Below, piece after piece: positions 1-6,310 of a DNA stretch of 7,011 bases. The notes below the pieces were generated by a model. That model saw nothing but the letters and a program-made list of their open reading frames with translations, ran no database searches and had not been told where the DNA came from. Position 1 is the first letter of the stretch. Each line of letters begins with the position of its first letter. The position numbers were made by a program, and so were the translations under genes. The DNA is taken from NCBI GenBank assembly GCA_030684415.1, contig JAUXNL010000340.1, positions 1-7,011 of the forward strand. Reading direction: 5' to 3'. The DNA comes from Moraxellaceae bacterium (lineage in GTDB: Bacteria > Pseudomonadota > Gammaproteobacteria > Pseudomonadales > Moraxellaceae).

Positions 1-59
1 CTGGGTGCTCGCGAGCGGTCGTCATGGGCAGTGAGTCTCGGCAGTGTTAACGGGCGGAC

Positions 60-1367
60 TTATATCGGGAAGGCTGGGGCGTGGCGATTGTCTGACAGCA
101 CCGCCGGTCGTGGCTGGCGCGACACTGGGCACTCCCGTGACAGCGTCAGCAGCAGCTTGCCCAGTGCCGGCAGGTGGGGGCCGACCAGCGCCTTGCCCGA
201 CGTCAGCAGCGACACCGATGTGTCGCGATCAGGGTCAGCCCAGCAAAAAATACTGGTGAAGCCCAGATGGCCAAACGCGCGCTGTGTGAATGGGCCGTAG
301 AGCCCGACCGGCTTGTTGCCCAGCATCATGCCCATGCTGTAACGCATGGGCATGAGCAGGGTGCCATCAAATTCGGGGCGTGAGACCTCCAGTGTGGCGC
401 GCCGGATGGTCATCGGGTTGAAGATACGTCGGCCTTCGTATTCGCCGCCATCGAGCAGCATCTGGAAAAAGCGGCTGGCTTCCTCGGCTGTGGCGTAGAG
501 ATTGCCGGCAGGGCAGACCGTGTCCATGAAGCGCGGGTCGTTGGTCATGTCGGTGGCCAGCTCCAGGCTACCGCCCAGAACGTGCTGGATATAGGTGCTC
601 ACCGGGGGTACCGGCTTGAAGCCGGTGCAGTAGTTCACGGCCACGGCATCGCGGTCTTCCGGGCGCATGCCGTAGTCGAAATAACGCATGCCCAAGGGCT
701 GGCGGAAGCTCTCGTCCAGGAACTGGCGCACGGTCTTGCCGGTCACGCGCTCGATCAGCTCACCCAGAATGTAGCCCGCGGTGATGGCGTGGTAGGCCGC
801 ACGGTAACCCGAGGGCGAGACGGGCTCGGCCTTGTACAGCTCGCGCATGACAGCGGGCGTGTCGTAGAGCATCTCGGGGTCGAAGTTGCTGGATATCTTG
901 GGGATGCCCCCACGGTGCGCCAGCAGGTGATAGATGGTGGCGTTGCGCTTGCCGTTGACACCGTATTCCGGAATGTAGTGGCTGACCGGGTCGAGCAGGT
1001 CGATATGGCCTTGCTCGTCCAGCAGGTGAATCAGCATGGCTGTCACGACTTTCGACGCGGAGAACAGGCAGACGGGAGTGTCGGGCGTTGCCAGTTGTTT
1101 CGACGTATCCGCGCTGTCTTCCGGCCCGTTGCCACGGGCATGTCCGATGGCGCGGTTGAGCACGATCTTGCCTTGGCGGCGCACACAGAGGGTGATGGCG
1201 GGAGAGAATCCGGTGCGGTACAGGCCTTCGGTGGCGGCCCATATTTTCTCGATCTGGCCGGGGCGGAAGCCTGCGGCCTCCGGGTCGGTTTCGCGCAGAT
1301 GGTCAATGGTAGTGATGGCGCCCAGGTTGTTGGCAACCCGGCAAGAATTGGTGGACAGCAGCTTCAC
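60..1367 (-). CDS. Serine hydrolase, class C beta-lactamase/esterase family
   Basis: A 435-residue protein of the beta-lactamase-fold serine hydrolase family (AmpC, family VIII esterase and EstB-like). The SxxK motif is SASK at residues 103-106, giving nucleophile Ser103 and Lys106. Tyr192, in the stretch YHAITAGYILGE, matches the second catalytic motif. GHLG at 366-369 sits where true lactamases have KTG, followed by DPD and LLTSG as in esterase-like members. Such proteins usually hydrolyse esters or act on peptides; the substrate cannot be read here, and resistance should not be assumed. No signal peptide is evident, so it is probably cytoplasmic. The start is GTG: an in-frame TGA lies two codons upstream and the next in-frame GTG falls at Val62, inside the conserved region. 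The only Shine-Dalgarno-like string (GGTGAG) is just 2 nt from this GTG, so initiation is uncertain. It lies 107 bp downstream of the membrane-protein gene on the same strand and may have its own promoter. Confidence 0.9.
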   Translation of the reverse strand: MKLLSTNSCRVANNLGAITTIDHLRETDPEAAGFRPGQIEKIWAATEGLYRTGFSPAITLCVRRQGKIVLNRAIGHARGNGPEDSADTSKQLATPDTPVCLFSASKVVTAMLIHLLDEQGHIDLLDPVSHYIPEYGVNGKRNATIYHLLAHRGGIPKISSNFDPEMLYDTPAVMRELYKAEPVSPSGYRAAYHAITAGYILGELIERVTGKTVRQFLDESFRQPLGMRYFDYGMRPEDRDAVAVNYCTGFKPVPPVSTYIQHVLGGSLELATDMTNDPRFMDTVCPAGNLYATAEEASRFFQMLLDGGEYEGRRIFNPMTIRRATLEVSRPEFDGTLLMPMRYSMGMMLGNKPVGLYGPFTQRAFGHLGFTSIFCWADPDRDTSVSLLTSGKALVGPHLPALGKLLLTLSRECPVSRQPRPAVLSDNRHAPAFPI

Positions 1368-1474
1368 AACTCACCCGTGCGTAAGTTCTTGTAATGATGG
1401 AACACTAGCATGCAGCCCCACTTGCCAGCCAGTACGAGCGTGCCAGCTTCGCCGGCCTCACGACATGACGAAGA

Positions 1475-2014
1475 TCAGGCGGATGGCCGGCGCCGCAGGC
1501 CTGTCACCAGCTTCAGCGGACGCAGCAGCGGCGCGAGCAGGCTCACGGTGCCGGTAATGCCGTCCACCTGCCGACGCACATGCTGCACTTCGGCCGATAT
1601 CGCCCCAAAGCCGGTATGGATGTTGTCGACCTGCTCGCGCACCTGCTCGAAGCCGGTGGTGATGTTTTCCACACGGATGGACAGGGCATCAACATGGTCG
1701 GGAATGCCGTCCATACGCTGCACGGTAATCATGATGCGGTGTGCCATGACCAGAAACTCGAGCGCGGCGCGGATGACTGCTGCCGTCACCAGCCAGGCCA
1801 GTGGTGCGGCCAGCAGGCAGGCCATGCCCCAGAGCGGCTCCAGCCAAAACGCCAGCGCCACAATGGCGGCAATGACCACGGCCGCACCGAGCAAGAGCAG
1901 GCCGTAGAAAATCGGCAGTAGCTGCATGCTGAGGTAACGCGTGAAGCGCAAATCGAGCAGGCCAGCGAGAAAGTGGCGAAAAGCAGAGGGAGTGGCGTTG
2001 GCAGGCGTGGTCAT
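1475..2014 (-). CDS. DUF4282-like two-helix membrane protein with repetitive helical tail
   Basis: A 179-residue protein. Residues about 12-30 (FRHFLAGLLDLRFTRYLS) resemble the opening of DUF4282 proteins, which have a short FxxLLDLxFxxxxT-type segment followed by two transmembrane helices. Two hydrophobic segments are visible at about 33-58 and 63-90. After them comes a polar, probably helical region (about 100-155) with a repeated pattern: ITTGF at 118-122 and IHTGF at 132-136, 14 residues apart, with QVDNI and QVDGI spaced through it. This looks like an amphipathic coil on one side of the inner membrane. The C-terminus is basic (RRR). Function is unknown; the family assignment is from pattern memory. 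The start ATG has a GGGAA string 7 nt upstream. The gene is separated from the peroxiredoxin stop by 125 bp, so it may have its own promoter. Confidence 0.82.
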   Translation of the reverse strand: MTTPANATPSAFRHFLAGLLDLRFTRYLSMQLLPIFYGLLLLGAAVVIAAIVALAFWLEPLWGMACLLAAPLAWLVTAAVIRAALEFLVMAHRIMITVQRMDGIPDHVDALSIRVENITTGFEQVREQVDNIHTGFGAISAEVQHVRRQVDGITGTVSLLAPLLRPLKLVTGLRRRPSA

Positions 2015-2139
2015 GGGGCAGTTCCCGGCAGGTCAGGCATTGGCACCGCAACAGGCGGTGCGAGCCAGCATAGCCTGCCTGCTTGACGGCAAGCTTGACC
2101 GTGGCGTCACGTAAGTGGGTCAGAACGGCGATGTTGCTC

Positions 2140-2667
2140 TCAGGGCCGGGAGGCTTTTAGCCGGGCCACATCCTCCAGTACCTGACCCGCATGTTTGGCC
2201 GTGTTCACGCTGGGGTAGTGGTAGACGATGGTGCCCTCGGGGTCGATGAGAAACGTCTCGCGGCTGGCAAAGCCCACGGGGCCGATGCCACGGGCCACTC
2301 CCATGGCACGGCTGAGCGCCAACTGCTCATCGGCAAGCAGGGTGAACGGCAGCTTGTGAGTGCGCGCAAAATCTTTGTGTGAGGCGACCGAGTCTGCGCT
2401 GACGCCAATCACGGCGACGCCGGCTCGGTGCAACTCTTCATGCCGGTCACGAAAGGCCAGTGCCTCCTGGGTGCAGCCGGGCGTGTTGTTTTTCGGATAG
2501 AAATACAGCGCAACCCAGCGGCCTTTGAAGTCGGCGAGGGCGCGCGTCTTGCCGTCCTGGTCGGAGAGGCTGAGCACAGGAGCGGGCCGGCCGACCCACT
2601 CGGCGGCAATGGCTGAAAGCGGCAGCGAGAGCAGCACACTCAGCAGGGCAATGATCATTCGTGACAT
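2140..2667 (-). CDS. Exported 1-Cys peroxiredoxin, BCP/PrxQ type
   Basis: Thiol peroxidase of the AhpC/TSA superfamily, BCP/PrxQ branch, which reduces hydrogen peroxide and organic hydroperoxides. From the chosen start it is 175 residues: a signal peptide at about 1-22 (short N-region, hydrophobic core, AIAA end), then the thioredoxin-fold domain. The active site is TPGCT at 62-66, with peroxidatic Cys65, Thr62 and Arg136 in SRETFLIDPEG. E. coli Bcp has a second cysteine five residues later; here that position is Leu70, and Cys65 is the only cysteine in the protein. It must therefore work as a 1-Cys enzyme regenerated by an external thiol, presumably in the periplasm. The ATG at 2667 is preferred to one 29 codons upstream because GGAG lies 6 nt before it and a signal peptide begins immediately. 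It follows the DUF2804 gene by 46 bp and is probably co-transcribed. Confidence 0.93.
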   Translation of the reverse strand: MSRMIIALLSVLLSLPLSAIAAEWVGRPAPVLSLSDQDGKTRALADFKGRWVALYFYPKNNTPGCTQEALAFRDRHEELHRAGVAVIGVSADSVASHKDFARTHKLPFTLLADEQLALSRAMGVARGIGPVGFASRETFLIDPEGTIVYHYPSVNTAKHAGQVLEDVARLKASRP

Positions 2668-2673
2668 ACGACG

Positions 2674-2677
2674 CTCC
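2674..2677 (-). promoter_or_regulatory. Ribosome binding site deciding the peroxiredoxin start
   Basis: GGAG on the minus strand, 6 nt before the ATG at 2667. It supports this start over the longer frame beginning at 2754, whose extra 29 residues are not peroxiredoxin-like and would bury the signal peptide. Confidence 0.75.
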
Positions 2678-2713
2678 AGGCAGGTTTTTCGCACGGCCCG
2701 GCACGGCCAGGAC

Positions 2714-3766
2714 TCACCACTTCGCATACTGGTCTTCAACAAAACCGGGTACACCGGCGACGCGGATGTCGCCCTTGTCGGTACGCAAGACGCCGTCGAA
2801 GCGGCCGAAAATCTGGCGGAAATTGCTGGCCAGCAGTTTCACGTCCATGGTTTCGCGATGCATGCCCACAGCAGTGAAGCACAGGTCCACGCGGCCGTCA
2901 TCGGAACAAACCCGCCACGGCGCCAGAATGTTGTGGGCATCGAAATCGAAGCGCGCCAGTGTGGTTTTGATCCGGCGTCCGTCGAGCCAGAGGCAGTTGT
3001 CGCTGAAGCTGGTTTCATTCACGCCGCAGGTCAGGTTGAGCCCGATGGCGTGGCGGGTGCCGTCGGCGGCCAGGCCGGTGCCGGACAGGCAGGCCCAGTT
3101 CCAGTAGGTTTCCCGGCGCATATGGCCGCAGGAGAAGTCGTGGCTGCCCATGGCGCCCAATTGCGCGAGGTCAGCAGGTGTGCCATGGCGGATGATGTGG
3201 CCCTGCAGGGGCAGGCCGGCCATCTTGTTGGTGTAAACCCAGCCGGTATAGGCCGTGCGGGTGCAGACCGACATGGGCTCAAAACCGGTCTCGGGCATGA
3301 CGGCATCGATTTCCAGCCAGTCGCCCACCTTCACGTACAACGACTTTTCCCGTGGCTGATCGCGGTAGCCCATGCGGATGTCCACGCCCGGCAGGCGGAA
3401 GCGGCTGCTGCCGTCGACCGGATTGTTCGCCAGCGTCATGCCCAACCCCAGTGGGCTGCGGAAGGTGCGAGTGACCATTTCGCCGGTCTTCATGTCGACC
3501 GTATAGATGAAGGCCATGGCACTGTGACGCAGATGGGCGAGGGCGCAACCAAAAAGCAGTTGCTCGCTCATGCCGGCAAAAAACTGGAACTGTTTGAAGC
3601 CCAGCCATGACGGCAGGCGACCGGCCGGCTTGCCAAAAGGGGTTTCCAGACGGAAGTCGTGGTGATTGATCTGCCGGAGCGAATCACTGAACTGCCCGAA
3701 GCAGGCCCGGCCGTTCACGATCAGTGGAGCGGGCGCCAGCAGGCGAGGAGAGACGGACGCGTTCAT
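2714..3766 (-). CDS. DUF2804 family protein
   Basis: A 350-residue protein matching DUF2804 over its whole length; the family has no established function that I know of. Recognisable features in order: a Trp/Phe-rich N-terminal half (WLGFKQFQFF at about 54-63; AFIYTVD at 85-91), YTNKMAG at 178-184, GSHDFSCG at 207-214, RETYWNWA at 218-225, GLNLTCGVNE at 242-251, and the terminal GFVEDQYAKW at 341-350. The high content of aromatic residues and short alternating strands suggests an all-beta fold. There is no signal peptide or membrane segment, so it is probably cytoplasmic. The start ATG overlaps the stop of the upstream DUF1853 gene (ATGA), and AGGA lies 6 nt upstream, so translation is probably coupled. 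The exported peroxiredoxin follows after 46 bp. Family assignment is confident; role is unknown. Confidence 0.93.
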   Translation of the reverse strand: MNASVSPRLLAPAPLIVNGRACFGQFSDSLRQINHHDFRLETPFGKPAGRLPSWLGFKQFQFFAGMSEQLLFGCALAHLRHSAMAFIYTVDMKTGEMVTRTFRSPLGLGMTLANNPVDGSSRFRLPGVDIRMGYRDQPREKSLYVKVGDWLEIDAVMPETGFEPMSVCTRTAYTGWVYTNKMAGLPLQGHIIRHGTPADLAQLGAMGSHDFSCGHMRRETYWNWACLSGTGLAADGTRHAIGLNLTCGVNETSFSDNCLWLDGRRIKTTLARFDFDAHNILAPWRVCSDDGRVDLCFTAVGMHRETMDVKLLASNFRQIFGRFDGVLRTDKGDIRVAGVPGFVEDQYAKW

Positions 3767-4731
3767 GTTGAGTCCTGTGGCCAGCCCGGCGGGGTGACAA
3801 AACCGCGGGTGACTTCGTTATGGTCAGGGTCGAGGCCGATGACGGCTACCGCCCGATTATCGGCAGCTCGCACGAGCGTCTCAATCAGTTCAGGCGCACT
3901 CAGGTCATCACCAATGCGGACATCTGGCGTCACTCGGGTCAGCCAGTTTTGCTTGGGCAGGCGAATCCAGCGCAGCGGCAAGCCCTCATGATGCTGCACA
4001 AAGTCGGCTTGCGGCATCCACCAGCCCTTAGGGTGAGCTGGGCCGGCCGAGGCCGGAGCCCATTCCTGCCAGTGGGTGCTGGCCGGGTAGAACAGCCGCC
4101 CCTTGAGCAGACAGACAGGTTTGGGCAGGGGCAGGCCGAGGTCGCGTAACAGGGTGCGGCCTGCGGGGGTGCGCAACAGCGTCAACTGGCGCTGACGTAA
4201 ATGCTCAACCTTGATGTCGAGACGGTCTCGCAAGCCCGGGCCCACCCATGCCGACAGGGCGCCACCCCTGCGGATGCCCAGATAGAACTTCACCGCCACT
4301 TCCCAGTGCTGAAGCTCACCGCTGCGCCGGTCCTCCACCAGAAAGTCGATTTCGCCCAGCGTGCGGTTGCCGTCGCGCACGGGCAGGGCATGGCCGACCA
4401 GACGGCAGAGCGGGTTTTCCGGCCAGGCCAGCCAGAAAGCCAGCAAGCCCTCGAAATGGCTGCCAAGGCGATGGTCTTTGCGGGCGGCCAGCGCCGCTAG
4501 CAGAGGCGACGGATCGGCATCGAGCCGCTGCAACCACTCGTGGCTAGCCGCTAGCGCGTTGGCGGACCACGCCTCGTCCAGCCACTGCAGGCGTGTCTCG
4601 GCCGGCGCTAACAACGGTGGGCTGCCCAGCACCCACGCCAGGTCTCGCACCTCCGCTTGTTGCCAGAGCTGCGGGCAAGAGGGCTGCCAGTGCAACTCAT
4701 CGTGGCGTGGTGACTTGGTGGTTCCGGTCAT
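3763..4731 (-). CDS. DUF1853 family protein, PD-(D/E)XK nuclease-like motif layout
   Basis: A 322-residue DUF1853 protein. The family features are visible: an N-terminal VRDLAWVLGSPPLL segment (28-41), RLGSHFEGLLAFWL (88-101), LGEIDFLV (125-132), HWEVAVKFYL (142-151), then GPGLRDRLDIKVEHL (164-178) and QLTLL (182-186). Glu94, Glu127, Asp129, Glu144 and Lys148 resemble the GEIDLI...VEVK layout of PD-(D/E)XK proteins such as YraN, except that the last motif is ExxxK rather than ExK. A nuclease-like fold is therefore an inference; activity is not shown. No signal peptide or membrane segment is seen. Start ATG has GGAAG 5 nt upstream. It is the first gene of the leftward cluster, overlaps the DUF2804 start by 4 nt, and is divergent from the short-chain dehydrogenase across 132 bp. 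Confidence 0.93.
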   Translation of the reverse strand: MTGTTKSPRHDELHWQPSCPQLWQQAEVRDLAWVLGSPPLLAPAETRLQWLDEAWSANALAASHEWLQRLDADPSPLLAALAARKDHRLGSHFEGLLAFWLAWPENPLCRLVGHALPVRDGNRTLGEIDFLVEDRRSGELQHWEVAVKFYLGIRRGGALSAWVGPGLRDRLDIKVEHLRQRQLTLLRTPAGRTLLRDLGLPLPKPVCLLKGRLFYPASTHWQEWAPASAGPAHPKGWWMPQADFVQHHEGLPLRWIRLPKQNWLTRVTPDVRIGDDLSAPELIETLVRAADNRAVAVIGLDPDHNEVTRGFVTPPGWPQDST

Positions 4732-4758
4732 CTCGGCTTCCGGGTATGCTGCCGCGCC

Positions 4759-4774
4759 ATCGTGCTGGCACGAT
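4759..4774. promoter_or_regulatory. 16-bp palindrome in divergent promoter region, candidate operator
   Basis: Perfect 7-bp arms ATCGTGC and GCACGAT separated by TG. It lies 27 bp before the DUF1853 start codon and 89 bp before the dehydrogenase start codon, within the only divergent intergenic region of the window (4732-4863). The size and 2-bp centre fit a dimeric repressor site. No regulator gene is present here to pair with it. No clear sigma-70 promoter was found; TTGTCA at 4822-4827 could be a -35 for the dehydrogenase but lacks a good -10. Confidence 0.4.
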
Positions 4775-4851
4775 CGTTCCAGCGTGCGACCGCGCCGCTG
4801 TCAGCGCGTCGTCTCGGGCTCTTGTCAGCACGTTCAGGTGTTATCGGACAC

Positions 4852-4857
4852 AAGGGA
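4852..4857 (+). promoter_or_regulatory. Ribosome binding site deciding the dehydrogenase start
   Basis: AAGGGA located 6 nt before the ATG at 4864. It favours that start over an in-frame ATG at 4762, which would overlap the promoter region, and over ATG 4894, which has no comparable site. Confidence 0.75.
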
Positions 4858-4863
4858 TATTTC

Positions 4864-5730
4864 ATGTCACCCCCACCTTTTACGAAAGCAGTTATGAAAG
4901 CAGCTCCGGAAAATCCGGCTGTACAAGCGCCACTGGCGCTGGTCACCGGTGGCGGCTCGGGCATCGGCCGCGAGCTGTGCAAACTGTTCAACCGCGACGG
5001 CTATCGTCTGGTCATCGTCAGTCTGCTCGAGGATGAACTGGCCAGTGTGAAAGCCGAATTGCTGGCCGAACGCCCGGATGCAGACGTCCTCACCATACAG
5101 CAGGATTTGTCCTTGCCCGATGCCGGTGAAAAACTTTATGCCAGCATCCGCCGCCGCAAGATCGCGGTCGATGTGCTGGTGAACAATGCCGGTTACGGCC
5201 TTTGGGGCGATCACTTCGACATTCCCTTCGAGCGCATCAAATCCATGCTCATGCTGAACATGGTGACGCTGACCACGCTGGCCACAAAGTTTGGTGCCGA
5301 GATGCGCGAGCGCGGCTCGGGCGGCATTCTCAACATCGGTTCGACCACGTCGTTCCAACCGCTGCCATATCTGGCCGCGTATGCCGCCACCAAGCATTAC
5401 GTCGTGGCGTTCAGTGAAGCGCTGGCAGAAGAAATGAAGGGGTATGGCGTGACAGTGACCTGTGTTTGCCCGGGCACGACGGCGACGAAGTTCCTCGAAA
5501 CCGCAGGTGTGCAGTCATCACCCACGTTTGGTTCGGTCGGTTATTTTGCTGACAAGGCGGCGATGTCGCCGGTAGACGTGGCCCGGGTGGCCTACGAGGG
5601 CTTGCGAGCAGGCCAGCGCAAGCCGATTCCGGGGCTGTCGAACTGGGTGCACTTTCTGGGCAGCCGTTTGCTGCCGAATCGCGGCATGGCCTGGGCCATG
5701 CGCCAGGTGTATCAGGTCAAGGGAAAGTGA
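4864..5730 (+). CDS. Short-chain dehydrogenase/reductase (classical SDR)
   Basis: A 288-residue NAD(P)-dependent oxidoreductase with a Rossmann fold. Cofactor motif TGGGSGIG is at 28-35, the adenine-pocket Asp at 81 (QQDLS), NNAG at 107-110, Asn132 of the catalytic tetrad, Ser160 or Ser163 in NIGSTTS, YxxxK as Tyr173-Lys177, and the PG motif at 203-204. It falls in the DltE/YqjQ-like group (COG0300 type); the substrate cannot be told from sequence. The residues after beta-strand 2 (VSLLEDEL) lack an obvious Arg or Asp marker, so NADH versus NADPH preference is open. The last 30 residues (WVHFLGSRLLPNR and onwards) are hydrophobic and basic and may touch the membrane. It is the only plus-strand gene here, transcribed away from the DUF1853 cluster, and ends at a hairpin directly after the stop. 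Confidence 0.93.
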   Translation: MSPPPFTKAVMKAAPENPAVQAPLALVTGGGSGIGRELCKLFNRDGYRLVIVSLLEDELASVKAELLAERPDADVLTIQQDLSLPDAGEKLYASIRRRKIAVDVLVNNAGYGLWGDHFDIPFERIKSMLMLNMVTLTTLATKFGAEMRERGSGGILNIGSTTSFQPLPYLAAYAATKHYVVAFSEALAEEMKGYGVTVTCVCPGTTATKFLETAGVQSSPTFGSVGYFADKAAMSPVDVARVAYEGLRAGQRKPIPGLSNWVHFLGSRLLPNRGMAWAMRQVYQVKGK

Positions 5731-5737
5731 GTGCGGC

Positions 5738-5757
5738 GCTCCCGTTGTGGCGGGAGC
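5738..5757. terminator. Hairpin just after the dehydrogenase stop, possible terminator
   Basis: Perfect 7-bp GC-rich stem (GCTCCCG and CGGGAGC) with a 6-nt loop, starting 8 nt after the stop codon between two convergent genes. There is no T-run on either strand, so it is not a standard intrinsic terminator; it may protect the mRNA 3' end or act with Rho. Confidence 0.45.
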
Positions 5758-5816
5758 ACCAAGAGTGCGCGGGGTAACCACTGTTTCATCGTCCGCGCTG
5801 ATCATGGAGGCCGCGC

Positions 5817-5862
5817 GCCCAAGTCGTTACAGCGGTGTCTGCATTTGGAAGCGCGCTTGGGC
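5817..5862. repeat. Interrupted inverted repeat in convergent intergenic region
   Basis: GCCCAAG (5817-5823) and CTTGGGC (5856-5862) are perfect 7-bp arms 32 nt apart, in the 152-bp region between the convergent dehydrogenase and PA4642-like genes. A smaller overlapping hairpin (GCGCT 5853-5857 and AGCGC 5865-5869) competes with it. Either could end the minus-strand or plus-strand transcript, but no T-run follows. Confidence 0.25.
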
Positions 5863-5882
5863 AGAGCGCCTGATTGACGATG

Positions 5883-6176
5883 TCAGCGTGCGCCGGCGGC
5901 TTCCAGTATCTGCACGAACTCGGCAGATTTTGGGTGTTCGCGCACAATGTCGAGCAGGCTGCGGCCGTCCGGGCCTTTGGCCGACAGGTCACGGCCAGCG
6001 GCGACAAAAAAGCCGGTGAAGCGTTCGAAGTCGATCCCGCGCATGTGTTTGTAGGCGGTCATCAGCGCACTGAAGTCAGCGTTTTCGCCGGCCGGCGGCT
6101 GCCGGTCCAGATAGCCGCGAACGCGCTCGTCACTCCAGTCTTCGCCAAAACGGGCCGGTTGGCTTACTCCTGCCAT
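5883..6176 (-). CDS. Small PA4642-like protein with ankyrin-like C-terminus
   Basis: A 97-residue soluble protein. It resembles the small uncharacterised Pseudomonas family named after PA4642, recognised from the arrangement WSDERVRGYLDRQPPAG (14-30), DFSALMTAYKHM (34-45), DFERFTGFFVAAGRDL (49-64) and DGRSLLDIVREH (70-81). The last 45 residues look like one ankyrin-type helix pair (FFVAAGRDLSAKGPDGRSLL, then a second helix ending LEAAGA), which suggests a protein-binding role; no catalytic residues stand out and the function is unknown. There is no signal peptide. The ATG has GGGGA 7 nt upstream. The preceding gene on the same strand is closed off by an intrinsic terminator, so this gene must have its own promoter in or near 6177-6231, though none is clear. 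It converges with the dehydrogenase. Confidence 0.85.
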   Translation of the reverse strand: MAGVSQPARFGEDWSDERVRGYLDRQPPAGENADFSALMTAYKHMRGIDFERFTGFFVAAGRDLSAKGPDGRSLLDIVREHPKSAEFVQILEAAGAR

Positions 6177-6207
6177 TGCTGTTTCCCCACCATTACGGAT
6201 GCCAACG

Positions 6208-6231
6208 AAAAACCGCCCGGGCAGGGCGGTT
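6208..6231 (-). terminator. Intrinsic terminator for the 231-residue protein gene
   Basis: Read on the minus strand, AACCGCCC and GGGCGGTT form a perfect 8-bp stem with a 5-nt loop, running into TTTTT then CG. It lies 79 nt past the stop of the 6311-7006 gene and about 31 nt before the start of the next gene, so it separates the two transcripts. Confidence 0.8.
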
Positions 6232-6259
6232 CGGAATGGGCGGCACTTTATGGCCGTGC

Positions 6260-6293
6260 CCGCAGACGGTCAAGCCGGTGTGGCCGTCTGCGG
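6260..6293. repeat. 10-bp inverted repeat, stable hairpin in 3' region
   Basis: CCGCAGACGG (6260-6269) and CCGTCTGCGG (6284-6293) are perfect 10-bp arms around a 14-nt loop. It begins 17 nt after the stop of the 6311-7006 gene and precedes the intrinsic terminator. No T-run follows, so it is more likely an mRNA 3' stabilising hairpin or a dispersed extragenic palindrome. Confidence 0.6.
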
Positions 6294-6310
6294 CTATTGT
6301 CATCGCTATC

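Noticed and set aside
1..25. Possible start of another minus-strand gene (ATG at 25, beginning MTTAREHP)
   Set aside because: Only eight codons are in the window and no convincing ribosome binding site precedes it, so a gene cannot be supported; 1-59 otherwise shows nothing.
60..1367. Antibiotic-resistance beta-lactamase
   Set aside because: The third motif is HLG rather than KTG, there is no signal peptide, and the overall pattern fits the esterase-like branch; resistance cannot be claimed.
582..1394. 270-residue open frame on the plus strand opposite the serine hydrolase
   Set aside because: Antisense to a gene with intact SxxK and HLG motifs; composition is low-complexity shadow-like and it has no recognisable domain.
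2067..2099. Promoter for the membrane protein gene (TATGCT -10 near 2067-2072; direct repeat GCTTGAC at 2081-2087 and 2093-2099)
   Set aside because: No acceptable -35 is found at 16-18 bp spacing, and a 7-bp direct repeat in GC-rich DNA can arise by chance.
2668..2754. N-terminal extension of the peroxiredoxin to ATG 2754
   Set aside because: It would overlap the end of the DUF2804 gene and hide a clear signal peptide; GGAG lies correctly before ATG 2667.
2525..3610. 361-residue open frame on the plus strand opposite the DUF2804 gene and peroxiredoxin start
   Set aside because: The opposite strand encodes complete recognised families here; the plus frame is Ala, Gly, His and Val rich without domain character, typical of a GC-rich antisense shadow.
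4762..4863. N-terminal extension of the dehydrogenase from ATG 4762
   Set aside because: It has no good ribosome binding site, would cover the palindrome and promoter region, and the extra 34 residues are basic and unlike SDR proteins; ATG 4864 has AAGGGA at proper spacing.
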